Positions 52,765 to 60,536 of a DNA stretch of 64,000 bases are shown one piece after another (position 1 is the stretch's first letter; every line of letters starts with the position of its first letter). This DNA is from Myxococcales bacterium. Lineage in GTDB: Bacteria; Myxococcota_A; Polyangia; Polyangiales; Ga0077539. Under the pieces are notes generated by a model. It was not told where the DNA came from and ran no database searches. It worked only from the letters and a program-made list of their open reading frames with translations. The position numbers and the translations under genes are program-made. Location: the NCBI GenBank assembly GCA_016793325.1, contig JAEUKI010000094.1, forward strand, positions 124,001 to 188,000, written 5' to 3'.

Positions 52765-54183
52765 ATGCAATCGACGCGAGGCATGTGGGTTCGAGCTGCG
52801 GTGATGTCCTGTGCGATGGCGGCGAGCGCCCTTGTGCTCGCGCCTTCGCGCGCCGAGGCGTGCGGCGGGTGCTTCGCGCCGCCAGGAGCGGTGCAGACCG
52901 TGACCGACCACCGGATGGTGCTCTCGGTCTCGCCGACGCACACGACGCTCTGGGATCAGTTTGCATACACGGGAAATCCCGCGGAATTCTCGTGGATCCT
53001 GCCCGTTCGCAACGGCCCCGACGTGCGCGTCGAGCTCGCGGACAACCGCTTCATGCAGGTGCTCGACAACATCACGGTCCCGACGCTGTACGCGCCGCAG
53101 CGGCCGACGCGGTACTGCAGCTCGGGGCTCGAGCGCGACTTCAACGCGGGCGCCCCCACGGCGGCGGCGGACTCGGGCGCGAGCTCGGGCGTGACGGTGC
53201 ACCGCGAAGAGGTCGTGGGCCCCTATGCGATCGCGATCGTGGGCGGCACCGACGCGATGGCGATTCGCACGTGGATGAGGGACAACGGGTTCACGATTCC
53301 GCCGGTGATCGAGCCGGTGATCGATCACTACGTGTCGCTCAGGCAGGACTTCGTCGCGCTCAAGCTGCGCGCGGGCGCCGCGTCGATGCCGAGGCAGCAG
53401 ATGACGCCGGTGAGGGTCACGGTCTCGGGCTACGCGCCGACGCTCCCGCTTCGCATGGTCGCCGCTGGAATCTCGGACAAAGTCGGGCTCAGCCTCTTGG
53501 TGATCGCCAACACACGATTTCAAGCGTCGAACTACCCCAACGGCGAAGTCCGCGACAACGACCTCGTCTGGGATTGGAACGCGAGCCCCGCGCAGATCCC
53601 TGCGGACGACTATCGCACGGCGCAGCGCGCGGTCCTCGCAGCCTCGGGCGGCAGGGCGTGGGTGACCGAGTCGGCCACGCAGCAATTCGCGAGCAACTTG
53701 ATGGGCCTCGCGCAAAGAGCCCGGTTCGCGATCCAGTCGGGACCACCCGTGTGTCCGCCGGGCACGAGCGACGCGGGCGTCGAAGCCGACGGCGGGGCGA
53801 GCGACGGCGGGCCCTCGATGCGCTGCGTCGAGCCCACGCCCGAAGAGGACATGCGCATCGCGCTCCAGGGAATGAGCGCCCAAGAGCTCATGGTGACGCG
53901 GCTCCGCGCCGAGCTGTCGGGCAACCTGCTCGATCGAGATCTGCAGCTCGAGCCCGCGAGCGTCCCCTCGGTGCGCGCGAGGGAGTACCGCTACGGCGTG
54001 GTCCGCAACGAGCCGCCGCCTCCGCCGCCGTGCGCGAACCCGTCGCCCGCGCGCCCTGTGGTGGCCCCCATTCGATGCACGACGATCCCCGCGGGACCGG
54101 GCGCCTTCGGGCTCGCGGGCTTCGCCGCGGTCGCCACGGCCATCGCGTCCGTCGCGCGCCGCGCACGACGCAAGACCGTGTGA
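52765..54183 (+). CDS. DUF2330 family exported protein with C-terminal anchor
   Basis: About 472 residues from the ATG at 52765, with GAGG 6 nt upstream. Signal peptide ends in RAEA; the mature protein opens ACGGCFAPPG, the DUF2330 signature, followed by DHRMVLSVSPTHTTLWDQF and EFSWILPV. The C terminus has a Pro/Gly run, a hydrophobic helix (GAFGLAGFAAVATAIASVA) and a short basic tail (RRARRKTV), like MYXO-CTERM or similar sorting/anchor tails, though the Cys-Gly motif is not clear. Function of the family is unknown. Near an operon-like series of secreted proteins. Confidence 0.88.
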   Translation: MQSTRGMWVRAAVMSCAMAASALVLAPSRAEACGGCFAPPGAVQTVTDHRMVLSVSPTHTTLWDQFAYTGNPAEFSWILPVRNGPDVRVELADNRFMQVLDNITVPTLYAPQRPTRYCSSGLERDFNAGAPTAAADSGASSGVTVHREEVVGPYAIAIVGGTDAMAIRTWMRDNGFTIPPVIEPVIDHYVSLRQDFVALKLRAGAASMPRQQMTPVRVTVSGYAPTLPLRMVAAGISDKVGLSLLVIANTRFQASNYPNGEVRDNDLVWDWNASPAQIPADDYRTAQRAVLAASGGRAWVTESATQQFASNLMGLAQRARFAIQSGPPVCPPGTSDAGVEADGGASDGGPSMRCVEPTPEEDMRIALQGMSAQELMVTRLRAELSGNLLDRDLQLEPASVPSVRAREYRYGVVRNEPPPPPPCANPSPARPVVAPIRCTTIPAGPGAFGLAGFAAVATAIASVARRARRKTV

Positions 54184-54204
54184 GCGGGGCCCGATCGCGT
54201 CCTG

Positions 54205-55065
54205 CTACCAGCGAGGACCGAGCGCCGCGACGTCGAGCCACACCGCAGGAAAGACCAGCGCCCGCCCCTCGTCGTGCGCGTCCGCGGCGGACAGCGGCGA
54301 GAACCCGACGGTGTTCGGCGGACGCGACGGCCCCCACCAGCCGTTGGCCGCGACGTTGCTGAACTCGCCGGTGTTCAACAGAATCGGGACACCAAAATTC
54401 AAGCGGATCATGATGATCGGCCGCAGACGCAGCTCGAGCCCGATGCCGGGCGTGATCCAGTGCGCGTTGCTCGGGGCGGTGAGGCCCGTCATTCGTTGCC
54501 ACGAGTCGGGCGTGAAGTTCGTCGAGTACGTGAGCGACACGAGCGGCGCGAGCCGCCAGAACCGCCACGGTCGAACGATGACGCCCGTCTCGATCGAGGG
54601 GCCGAAATTCAAGCCGATCCCCGCGCCGACGCGCGCCGCGATCGCGCGAACGGGCGCGATCTCCGCGAAGGCTCCGAGGATTCCGCTCGGGCCGCCGACG
54701 CCGACGTTGGCTCCGAGCACGAGCCCCGGCCCGTACGCTTGCTGCTGCAGCGCAGGGGAGTCCGGGGGATCGGGCGCGAAGACCCACGCCTGATTGGGCG
54801 TCGATCGCGCTGCGTTTCCGCTCGCCGGCGCGCGGCGCGCGAGGTCCGGCGGGAGGTCCGTGATCACCAGCACGAGTTCGCCTTCGCGCGCGCGCGTGTC
54901 GTCCGCGCCGTTCGAAGGGTCTGCGGGCGGGGTCGAACCTCGTGTGGGCGCGGTCTCTTCGATGCGAATCTCGTCGGAGTCCGGCGGAGATTGCTGCGCG
55001 AGCGCCGCCGCGGGAGCGAGCGACACGAGCGCACACGAGACACCCACGACGCGAAGAGAAGCCAT
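54205..55065 (-). CDS. Predicted outer-membrane beta-barrel protein
   Basis: 286 residues. Signal peptide (VSCALVSLAPAAALAQ). A linker of about 90 residues, rich in Asp and Pro, precedes a series of amphipathic strands (GPGLVLGANVGVG, GAGIGLNFGPSIETG, WRLAPLVSLTYSTNF, GLELRLRPIIMIRLNFGV) consistent with a small barrel. It converges on the DUF2330 gene, 21 bp apart, and is divergent from the lipoprotein at 55259. No specific family recognised; it may be a DUF2490-like or porin-like barrel. Confidence 0.75.
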   Translation of the reverse strand: MASLRVVGVSCALVSLAPAAALAQQSPPDSDEIRIEETAPTRGSTPPADPSNGADDTRAREGELVLVITDLPPDLARRAPASGNAARSTPNQAWVFAPDPPDSPALQQQAYGPGLVLGANVGVGGPSGILGAFAEIAPVRAIAARVGAGIGLNFGPSIETGVIVRPWRFWRLAPLVSLTYSTNFTPDSWQRMTGLTAPSNAHWITPGIGLELRLRPIIMIRLNFGVPILLNTGEFSNVAANGWWGPSRPPNTVGFSPLSAADAHDEGRALVFPAVWLDVAALGPRW

Positions 55066-55165
55066 CGAACGAATGAGCGCGAGCGTAGCGCATGCGCGCC
55101 GTGCTCAGCAACGCGCCGCGCGCGGAGGCCCCGTCGCGCCACAGCGTTGACGCAGAGGCCGCTCG

Positions 55166-55187
55166 CGAGTCCCAATTTTGGGACTCG
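55166..55187. promoter_or_regulatory. Perfect palindrome in the divergent promoter region
   Basis: CGAGTCCCAA-TT-TTGGGACTCG, 10-bp perfect arms around TT, lies between the divergent starts at 55065 and 55259. The position favours an operator for one or both genes over a terminator, though a hairpin is also possible. Confidence 0.6.
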
Positions 55188-55258
55188 TGGGGGCGTCGAC
55201 GACCGCTCGGAGCTCTCGCACGCTCGCGTGTTTTCGCGCTACGCTCGGCGACCTGAAC

Positions 55259-56320
55259 ATGCGACGCCCTCGCGCGATGCTCTGGGTGAGCCTGCTCGTC
55301 GCGACCACGGTCGCGTGCGAAGAGCTCATCGCTGAAGTCACCGCTCCGCCCGAAGAAGAGAACACCTCGCGAAGCGAGGGTCGCGGCTCGCGACGCCGTC
55401 GCACGCCGCGCAATCGGCCGACGCAGAGCACGGTGCCGACGTACCCGACGTTTCCCAATGCGTTTCCGCAGCCGACGCAGCAACCCGTCACGATCCCCAA
55501 CCGCGGGAGCGCGCAGCTCGCACCCGCGGGCACCGTGGCTCACCGTCTACGGATCACGTTCGTCGACGTCGGTCAGGGAGACGCGGCGCTGCTCGAGACG
55601 TCCGACGGACACAGCGCGCTCATCGACGCGGGGCCTCCCGAGGGCGACGAGCACCTCCGCGCGCTGCTCGCGCAGCGCGGGATCCGCACGCTCGACTGGA
55701 TGATCCTCACGCACCCGCACCTCGATCACATCGGCGGGGCGCGCAACGTGATCGGCGCGGTGCGCGTGCAGCGCGTGATCGACCCCGCGTTTCCGCATCC
55801 GATCGCGACGTACGACCGACTCCTCGCGGTGATCCAACAGCAGGCGATCCCGTTTACCGCCGCGCGCCAAGGCATGACGCTCGCGCTCGGGAGCACAGGC
55901 GTCGCGGTCGAAGTGCTGCAACCGCGGCTGCCCTTCATCGATCGATCGCGCAGCGAAGCCAACGCCAACAGCGTCGTGACGCGCGTGACCGCGGGCGCTG
56001 TGCGCGTGCTCTTCACGGGCGACGCCGAGACCGAGACCGAAGAGCGACTGTTGGCCGAAAACCGCGCGCAGCTCGGCGCGGATGTCCTCAAAGTGGCCCA
56101 CCACGGGTCGCGCTACGCGAGCACGCAGCCGTTCTTGAGCGCCGTCGGAGCGCGAGCCGCCGTGATCTCGTGCGCGACGGGCAACGACTACGGCCACCCG
56201 CACCAAGAGACGCTGACCGCGCTCGCGCGCAACAACATGACGATCTATCGCACTGACCTCCAAGGCGACGTCGAGCTCACGACGGACGGCGCGCGCTACG
56301 CGTTTCGAACGACCCGCTGA
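55259..56320 (+). CDS. ComEC-type metallo-beta-lactamase lipoprotein
   Basis: 353 residues from the ATG at 55259 (an earlier open frame has no signal). Signal with lipobox TTVAC, then a Thr/Pro/Arg-rich linker. Metallo-beta-lactamase core from about 95: FVDVGQGDAALLET, THPHLDHIGG (HxHxDH metal motif), LFTGDAETE and KVAHHGSRYAS. This order matches the stand-alone C-terminal domain of ComEC, which acts on DNA; in ComEC it is fused to the channel, here it is lipid-anchored alone. Likely an extracytoplasmic metal-dependent hydrolase, perhaps a nuclease or phosphodiesterase. Confidence 0.87.
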   Translation: MRRPRAMLWVSLLVATTVACEELIAEVTAPPEEENTSRSEGRGSRRRRTPRNRPTQSTVPTYPTFPNAFPQPTQQPVTIPNRGSAQLAPAGTVAHRLRITFVDVGQGDAALLETSDGHSALIDAGPPEGDEHLRALLAQRGIRTLDWMILTHPHLDHIGGARNVIGAVRVQRVIDPAFPHPIATYDRLLAVIQQQAIPFTAARQGMTLALGSTGVAVEVLQPRLPFIDRSRSEANANSVVTRVTAGAVRVLFTGDAETETEERLLAENRAQLGADVLKVAHHGSRYASTQPFLSAVGARAAVISCATGNDYGHPHQETLTALARNNMTIYRTDLQGDVELTTDGARYAFRTTR

Positions 56321-56330
56321 AGCGCGTCGA

Positions 56331-57680
56331 TCACCGCGTGCACTCGAGGGGGACAGCCATGGCCGCGCTCTCGGGCGCTCCGCCGTCTTCGTCGGCAGAC
56401 GGGACGCTCACCTCGCCGAGGAGCCAGACTTTGCCCGCACACAGAATCATCGTCGGGCGATCGATCGGCGGGAGGCCCTGCGCGCGAAGGGCCCATGATT
56501 CACGGGCGGTTCCGTCGGAGCGCACGCGCGCCGCGCGCTGCGCAGGGCGGCCGCGGTCGTTGGTTACGTACAAGACGACCGCGTCTCCCGAGGCGCCCGC
56601 GTCCCACTCGATCGCGTCAGGAAGGCCCGCGGCGGCGACTTCGGTCACGCGCATCGCGCTCGCGCCCTCGACGCGCGCGACGAGCAGCGGTCCCGGTCTG
56701 ACGCAGAGCCCCTCGCCCACAAGCATCGCGTCGGGGCACCCGGCGCTCGCGCGAACGCGCTCGAACGTCGCGAGGACGAAGACCGCGTCGCGGCCGCGGC
56801 TCGCCCCGCGGGCCACCACGAGCACGTGTCGCCCGACGAGCGCGTGACTGCCGCGCGCGACGAGGCGCGCTCCGTCGACCGAGTACGCCTCGATGCGCGT
56901 GTTGTCGAAGCCCCCGCCGGACTCCGCTCGCTCGACGAGCGCGACGCCCGCGCCGGGGGCGAACGCGCGGAGCTCTCCGCGCGCGAGCCGCTCGGGCACC
57001 CCCTCGAAGCGCAGGTTTTCTCCGCTCGGAACGCGCACCTCCGCCCGCACGACGCGCGCCTCTTCGTCCCCTTCGACGATCACGCTCCCGAGCACGGCGA
57101 TGCCGCTCTGTGTCTCGCCGATCGCGGCGAGCGTCCCGCGCCCCTGGACGTTGCGCGCGAACGCGAGGCTCCCGCGCGTAAACGGCCCCTCGCCCGAGGC
57201 TCCGCGAAGCGCCCACCACTCTTCGGTGTCGACGCCCTCGACGCCGTCGATCGACGCCGTGGGCGCCCGCCACACGAGGGGCCCCGCGCCGCCGTTGACG
57301 AGGGCGAGCCCTTCGACGCCCGTCGCCACGATCGCGGCGGGGCTCCAAGGGCTCGCTTCGCGCGCCGATCGCCTCGTCGTTGAAAGTGTGTGCCCACGAG
57401 ACACCCACGCCCGAACGTGCTCGCCGTCGCAGCTCGCGAAGAGCCCGTCGATCGCCCCGGCGCCCGGGAGCACCGCCACTGCGCCGTGCTGAACCTCTTC
57501 GCGACAGCGCGCGACTTGGCTCGGCGAGAGCCCCGGCTCGTCGCGGTCGCTCGACGGAGCGCGCTGCGGCTTGACCCCGCACCCGCGCGAACCGCAGCCG
57601 AAGACGCTCACCACGGACACGACGGACAACGCGCGAAGGACTGTCTTTCGCCTGACCGAACGCGAGTGAACGAGCTTCAC
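56331..57680 (-). CDS. Lipoprotein coupled to the Liv permease gene, function unknown
   Basis: About 449 residues from the GTG at 57680, which overlaps the permease stop as GTGA. The signal has RRK, a hydrophobic core and lipobox VFGC. The body is beta-rich with repeated (A/V)-x-G-x-(E/D) stretches, like a propeller (DGLFASCDGEHVRAWVSRG, GVEGLALVNGGAGPLVWRA). Only a few cysteines. No family recognised. Close linkage to the ABC transport genes suggests a role in transport or its control, but no direct evidence. Confidence 0.72.
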   Translation of the reverse strand: MKLVHSRSVRRKTVLRALSVVSVVSVFGCGSRGCGVKPQRAPSSDRDEPGLSPSQVARCREEVQHGAVAVLPGAGAIDGLFASCDGEHVRAWVSRGHTLSTTRRSAREASPWSPAAIVATGVEGLALVNGGAGPLVWRAPTASIDGVEGVDTEEWWALRGASGEGPFTRGSLAFARNVQGRGTLAAIGETQSGIAVLGSVIVEGDEEARVVRAEVRVPSGENLRFEGVPERLARGELRAFAPGAGVALVERAESGGGFDNTRIEAYSVDGARLVARGSHALVGRHVLVVARGASRGRDAVFVLATFERVRASAGCPDAMLVGEGLCVRPGPLLVARVEGASAMRVTEVAAAGLPDAIEWDAGASGDAVVLYVTNDRGRPAQRAARVRSDGTARESWALRAQGLPPIDRPTMILCAGKVWLLGEVSVPSADEDGGAPESAAMAVPLECTR

Positions 57681-58705
57681 ACTTTCTCTTTGGTCACGCG
57701 GCCGAGCAGCCCTTGCGGACGCAGCAGCAGCACGGCGACGAGGATCGAGAACACGATCGCGGGCGCGAACGAGCTGGAGACGTACGCGGCGGACAGCTGC
57801 TCGACGAGGCCGATGACGAGGCCGCCGATCATCGCGCCGGGGATGTTTCCAATGCCGCCGAGGACCGCGGCGACGAAGGCCTTCAGGCCCGGCTGCACGC
57901 CCATGAGCGGCTCGACGCGGGGCTGGTCGAGGGCGAACAAGATTCCACCCGCGGCGGCGAGCATCGAGCCGAGGGCGAAGGTCATCGCGATCACGCGATC
58001 GGTCGCGACGCCCATCAAGCGCGCGGCGTCGATGTTGGTGCTGATCGCGCGCATGGCCTTGCCCACGCGCGTCCGCTGCACGAGCAGCGTGAGCAGCACC
58101 ATGAGCCCGAGGGCGGCGCCGAGGTCGATGAGCTTGACGAGGTTGGTCGTGACGGGCCCGAGGTGCAGCGCCTGCGAGGGAATCAGCGACGGAAACGACC
58201 GCGGCGTCGATCCGAACTTCAGCACCGCGAGGTTCTGCAAGAGGATCGAGACGCCGATGGCGGTCACGAGCGGCGTGAGCTTCGGGGCGTTGCGCACGGG
58301 GCGATACGCGAGCCGCTCGATCGTCACGCCGAGCGCTGCGCACGCGAGCATCGAGAGCATCATCGTTCCGACGAACGGGATGAGACCCGCGGGCTGCGGC
58401 CCGAAGAGCATCGCGCCGAAGATCCCCGCGAACGCGCCAAGCATGAACACGTCGCTGTGCGCGAAATTGATCAGCCCGAGCACGCCGTACACCATCGTGT
58501 ACCCGAGCGCGATGAGCGCGTAGACGCCGCCGAGCGCGACGCCCTCGACGAGCTGCGAGAGAAATCGCGCCGGAGACTCCGCGGCTCCCTTGAGGATCTT
58601 GAATACTGGCCACGCGGCGCCGACGAGCACGAGCGCGGGCGCGAGGCGCTTGGACAAGGGGACGGGCCTCGAGGGGACGCTCGCTCCGAGCGCTTTGGAG
58701 CTCAC
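57677..58705 (-). CDS. livH: Branched-chain amino acid ABC transporter permease (LivH-type)
   Basis: 342 residues from the GTG at 58705, overlapping the binding-protein stop as GTGA. About eight membrane helices in the LivH pattern: GGVYALIALGYTMVYGVLG, LINFAHSDVFMLGAF, IGVSILLQNLAVL, the EAA-like RAISTNIDAARLMGV loop and GLKAFVAAVLGGIGNIPG. Imports branched-chain amino acids or similar small organic solutes with a binding protein and ATPases. LivM, LivG and LivF are not in this window, so they must be elsewhere or absent. Confidence 0.93.
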   Translation of the reverse strand: MSSKALGASVPSRPVPLSKRLAPALVLVGAAWPVFKILKGAAESPARFLSQLVEGVALGGVYALIALGYTMVYGVLGLINFAHSDVFMLGAFAGIFGAMLFGPQPAGLIPFVGTMMLSMLACAALGVTIERLAYRPVRNAPKLTPLVTAIGVSILLQNLAVLKFGSTPRSFPSLIPSQALHLGPVTTNLVKLIDLGAALGLMVLLTLLVQRTRVGKAMRAISTNIDAARLMGVATDRVIAMTFALGSMLAAAGGILFALDQPRVEPLMGVQPGLKAFVAAVLGGIGNIPGAMIGGLVIGLVEQLSAAYVSSSFAPAIVFSILVAVLLLRPQGLLGRVTKEKV

Positions 58706-59868
58706 GTCGCCTCGATCGCGCGGTGAAAGCGGAAGGCGTCCTCGCGGACCTCGAGGATCACCGCGCCCTTCACGGCGTTGCGCTCGTTGTCGATCGAGAT
58801 GCGGCCCGTCGCGCCCTCGACGTTGCGCGTGGCGGCCAGGGCGTTGCGGATCGCCGGTCCGTCCGCGGAGTTGGCGCGACGAATGGCGTCCGCGGCGACG
58901 ACGAGCGCGTCGTACCCGAGCGCCGCGAGGCCGTTGGCCTCCGTGTGATAGCGCTGCGAAAACTGCTGCACGAAGCGCTGTCCGACGGGCGTCGTCGGGT
59001 GATCGGGCGCGAAGCCTTCGCTGAAGTAGCTGCCGACGAGCTTGTTGTCGTCGTTGCGAAAGAGAGCGGGCGCGTCCCAGCCGTCTCCGCCGAGAAACGG
59101 CCCCGTGAACCCCGCGGCGCGAGCCTCGCGCGCGATGAGCGCGACCTCTGTGTAGTACCCCGGGACGAACACGGCGTGGGGCCCCTTGGCGAGCATCCCC
59201 GAGAGCTGCGCCGAGAAGTGCGTGTCGCCCTTGCGGTAGCTCGACTCTTCGACGATCTCGCCGCCGAGCCTGGTAAATGTCTCGCGAAACGCCCGCGCGA
59301 GCCCCGTCGAGTACGCGCTCGCCTCGTCGCGAAAGATCGCGACCTTCTGCACAGCGGCGCCGTTGACCTGAAGCTCCTTGGCGAAGCGCGCCATCACCGC
59401 GCCCTGAAAGGGATCGATGAAGCACACGCGAAAGATGTAGTCGCCGACGCGCGTCACGTCCTCGTTGGTGCTCGACGGAGACACCATGGGAACGCGCCGT
59501 CGCTGCGCCACGCGCCCGCCCGAGAGCGAGAGAGAGCTGGCCACTTCGCCGATGATCACCGCGGCGCCTTCGCGGTCGATCAAGCGCGTCACGGCGCTGG
59601 CCGCCTCGGTGCTGTCTCCGCGCGTGTCTTCGACGACGAGCCTGAGCTGCTGTCCGAGCAAGCCTCCGCGGCCGTTGATCTCGTCGATCGCGATCTGAAC
59701 GCCGTTGCGCGTCGAGGTCCCGAACTCGGCTTCACCGCCGGTCATGGACAGGTACGCGCCGATCACGATGCCGTTGTTCTTCTTCTTGCACGCGGCGGCC
59801 GCGCCCACGAGGGGGGCGAGCGCCATGGCAGAGAGGAGCTCGCGGCGACTGTTTCGAGTGGTTCGCAT
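58702..59868 (-). CDS. livJ: ABC-type branched-chain amino acid substrate-binding lipoprotein
   Basis: 388 residues. Signal with RRE and lipobox AAAC, so the protein is membrane-anchored, unlike the free LivJ of E. coli. Peripla_BP_6 fold: IVIGAYLSMTGGEAEFG, GVQIAIDEINGRGGLLG, a serine-rich ligand pocket segment (IGEVASSLSLSGG, MVSPSSTNED), and ALGYDALVVAADAIRRA. It should feed the LivH permease encoded next (4-bp overlap). Ligand unknown. Confidence 0.92.
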   Translation of the reverse strand: MRTTRNSRRELLSAMALAPLVGAAAACKKKNNGIVIGAYLSMTGGEAEFGTSTRNGVQIAIDEINGRGGLLGQQLRLVVEDTRGDSTEAASAVTRLIDREGAAVIIGEVASSLSLSGGRVAQRRRVPMVSPSSTNEDVTRVGDYIFRVCFIDPFQGAVMARFAKELQVNGAAVQKVAIFRDEASAYSTGLARAFRETFTRLGGEIVEESSYRKGDTHFSAQLSGMLAKGPHAVFVPGYYTEVALIAREARAAGFTGPFLGGDGWDAPALFRNDDNKLVGSYFSEGFAPDHPTTPVGQRFVQQFSQRYHTEANGLAALGYDALVVAADAIRRANSADGPAIRNALAATRNVEGATGRISIDNERNAVKGAVILEVREDAFRFHRAIEAT

Positions 59869-59908
59869 GGACTGAGGGAGGGATTCAACACTGCCGACGC
59901 GACCGGGA

Positions 59909-60508
59909 TCAAGCGAACACGCGAACGCCGAACCGCCCGAGCAAGGTCACGAGCCCCGTCAACGGAAGGCCAATGACCCCAGTGAAATCCTTGCCTTCGA
60001 TCGATTCGAACAGCGCGATGCCTACGCCTTCGATCTTGTACGACCCCGCACAATCGAGGGGCGCGTCCCTGCGAACGTAGTCTTCGATTTCGTCCTTGCT
60101 GAGCGCCCGAAGCGTCAACGCGTGGGTGTCGAGCCACTCTTCGCTGCGCCCGCTCGCAGGGTGATGGACGCACACCGCCGTGTGAATGAAGTGCGTTCGC
60201 CCCGCGAGCCTCTGCAGCTGCGCGACGGCGCGCTCGGGGGTGTGGGGCTTTCCGAGGATTTCGCCGTCGAGGTCGACGCACTGGTCGCTGCCGATCACGA
60301 GGGCGTCTTCGCGCGCGAAGCGATCGGAGAGAGAGCGCGCTTTTCCACGGGCGAGGTGCGTGACGAGCGCGACGGGCGTGACGGCTCCGAGCGCGTCTTT
60401 CTCCGCTTCTTCGTCGTACGCAGCGGCGATGCACGCGACGTCGAGGCCGAGCCTCGCGATGAGCTCGCGTCGATAGCGGGATTCTGAAGCGAGGATGATC
60501 TTGGGCAT
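59909..60508 (-). CDS. yceF: Maf family nucleotide pyrophosphatase (YceF-like)
   Basis: 199 residues. Hydrolyses nucleoside triphosphates to monophosphate and pyrophosphate; YceF acts on m7GTP. Motifs: IILASESRYRRELI, YDEEAEK, VIGSDQCVDLDGEILGKP (the GSDQ...DGEI form marks the YceF branch rather than DTTP-type Maf), the CAGSYKIEG segment and GLPLTGL. Length normal, cytosolic. 40 bp upstream of the Liv genes on the same strand. Confidence 0.9.
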   Translation of the reverse strand: MPKIILASESRYRRELIARLGLDVACIAAAYDEEAEKDALGAVTPVALVTHLARGKARSLSDRFAREDALVIGSDQCVDLDGEILGKPHTPERAVAQLQRLAGRTHFIHTAVCVHHPASGRSEEWLDTHALTLRALSKDEIEDYVRRDAPLDCAGSYKIEGVGIALFESIEGKDFTGVIGLPLTGLVTLLGRFGVRVFA

Positions 60509-60536
60509 TGGGGCGACTCCCCAGTTGTACCTCTGC

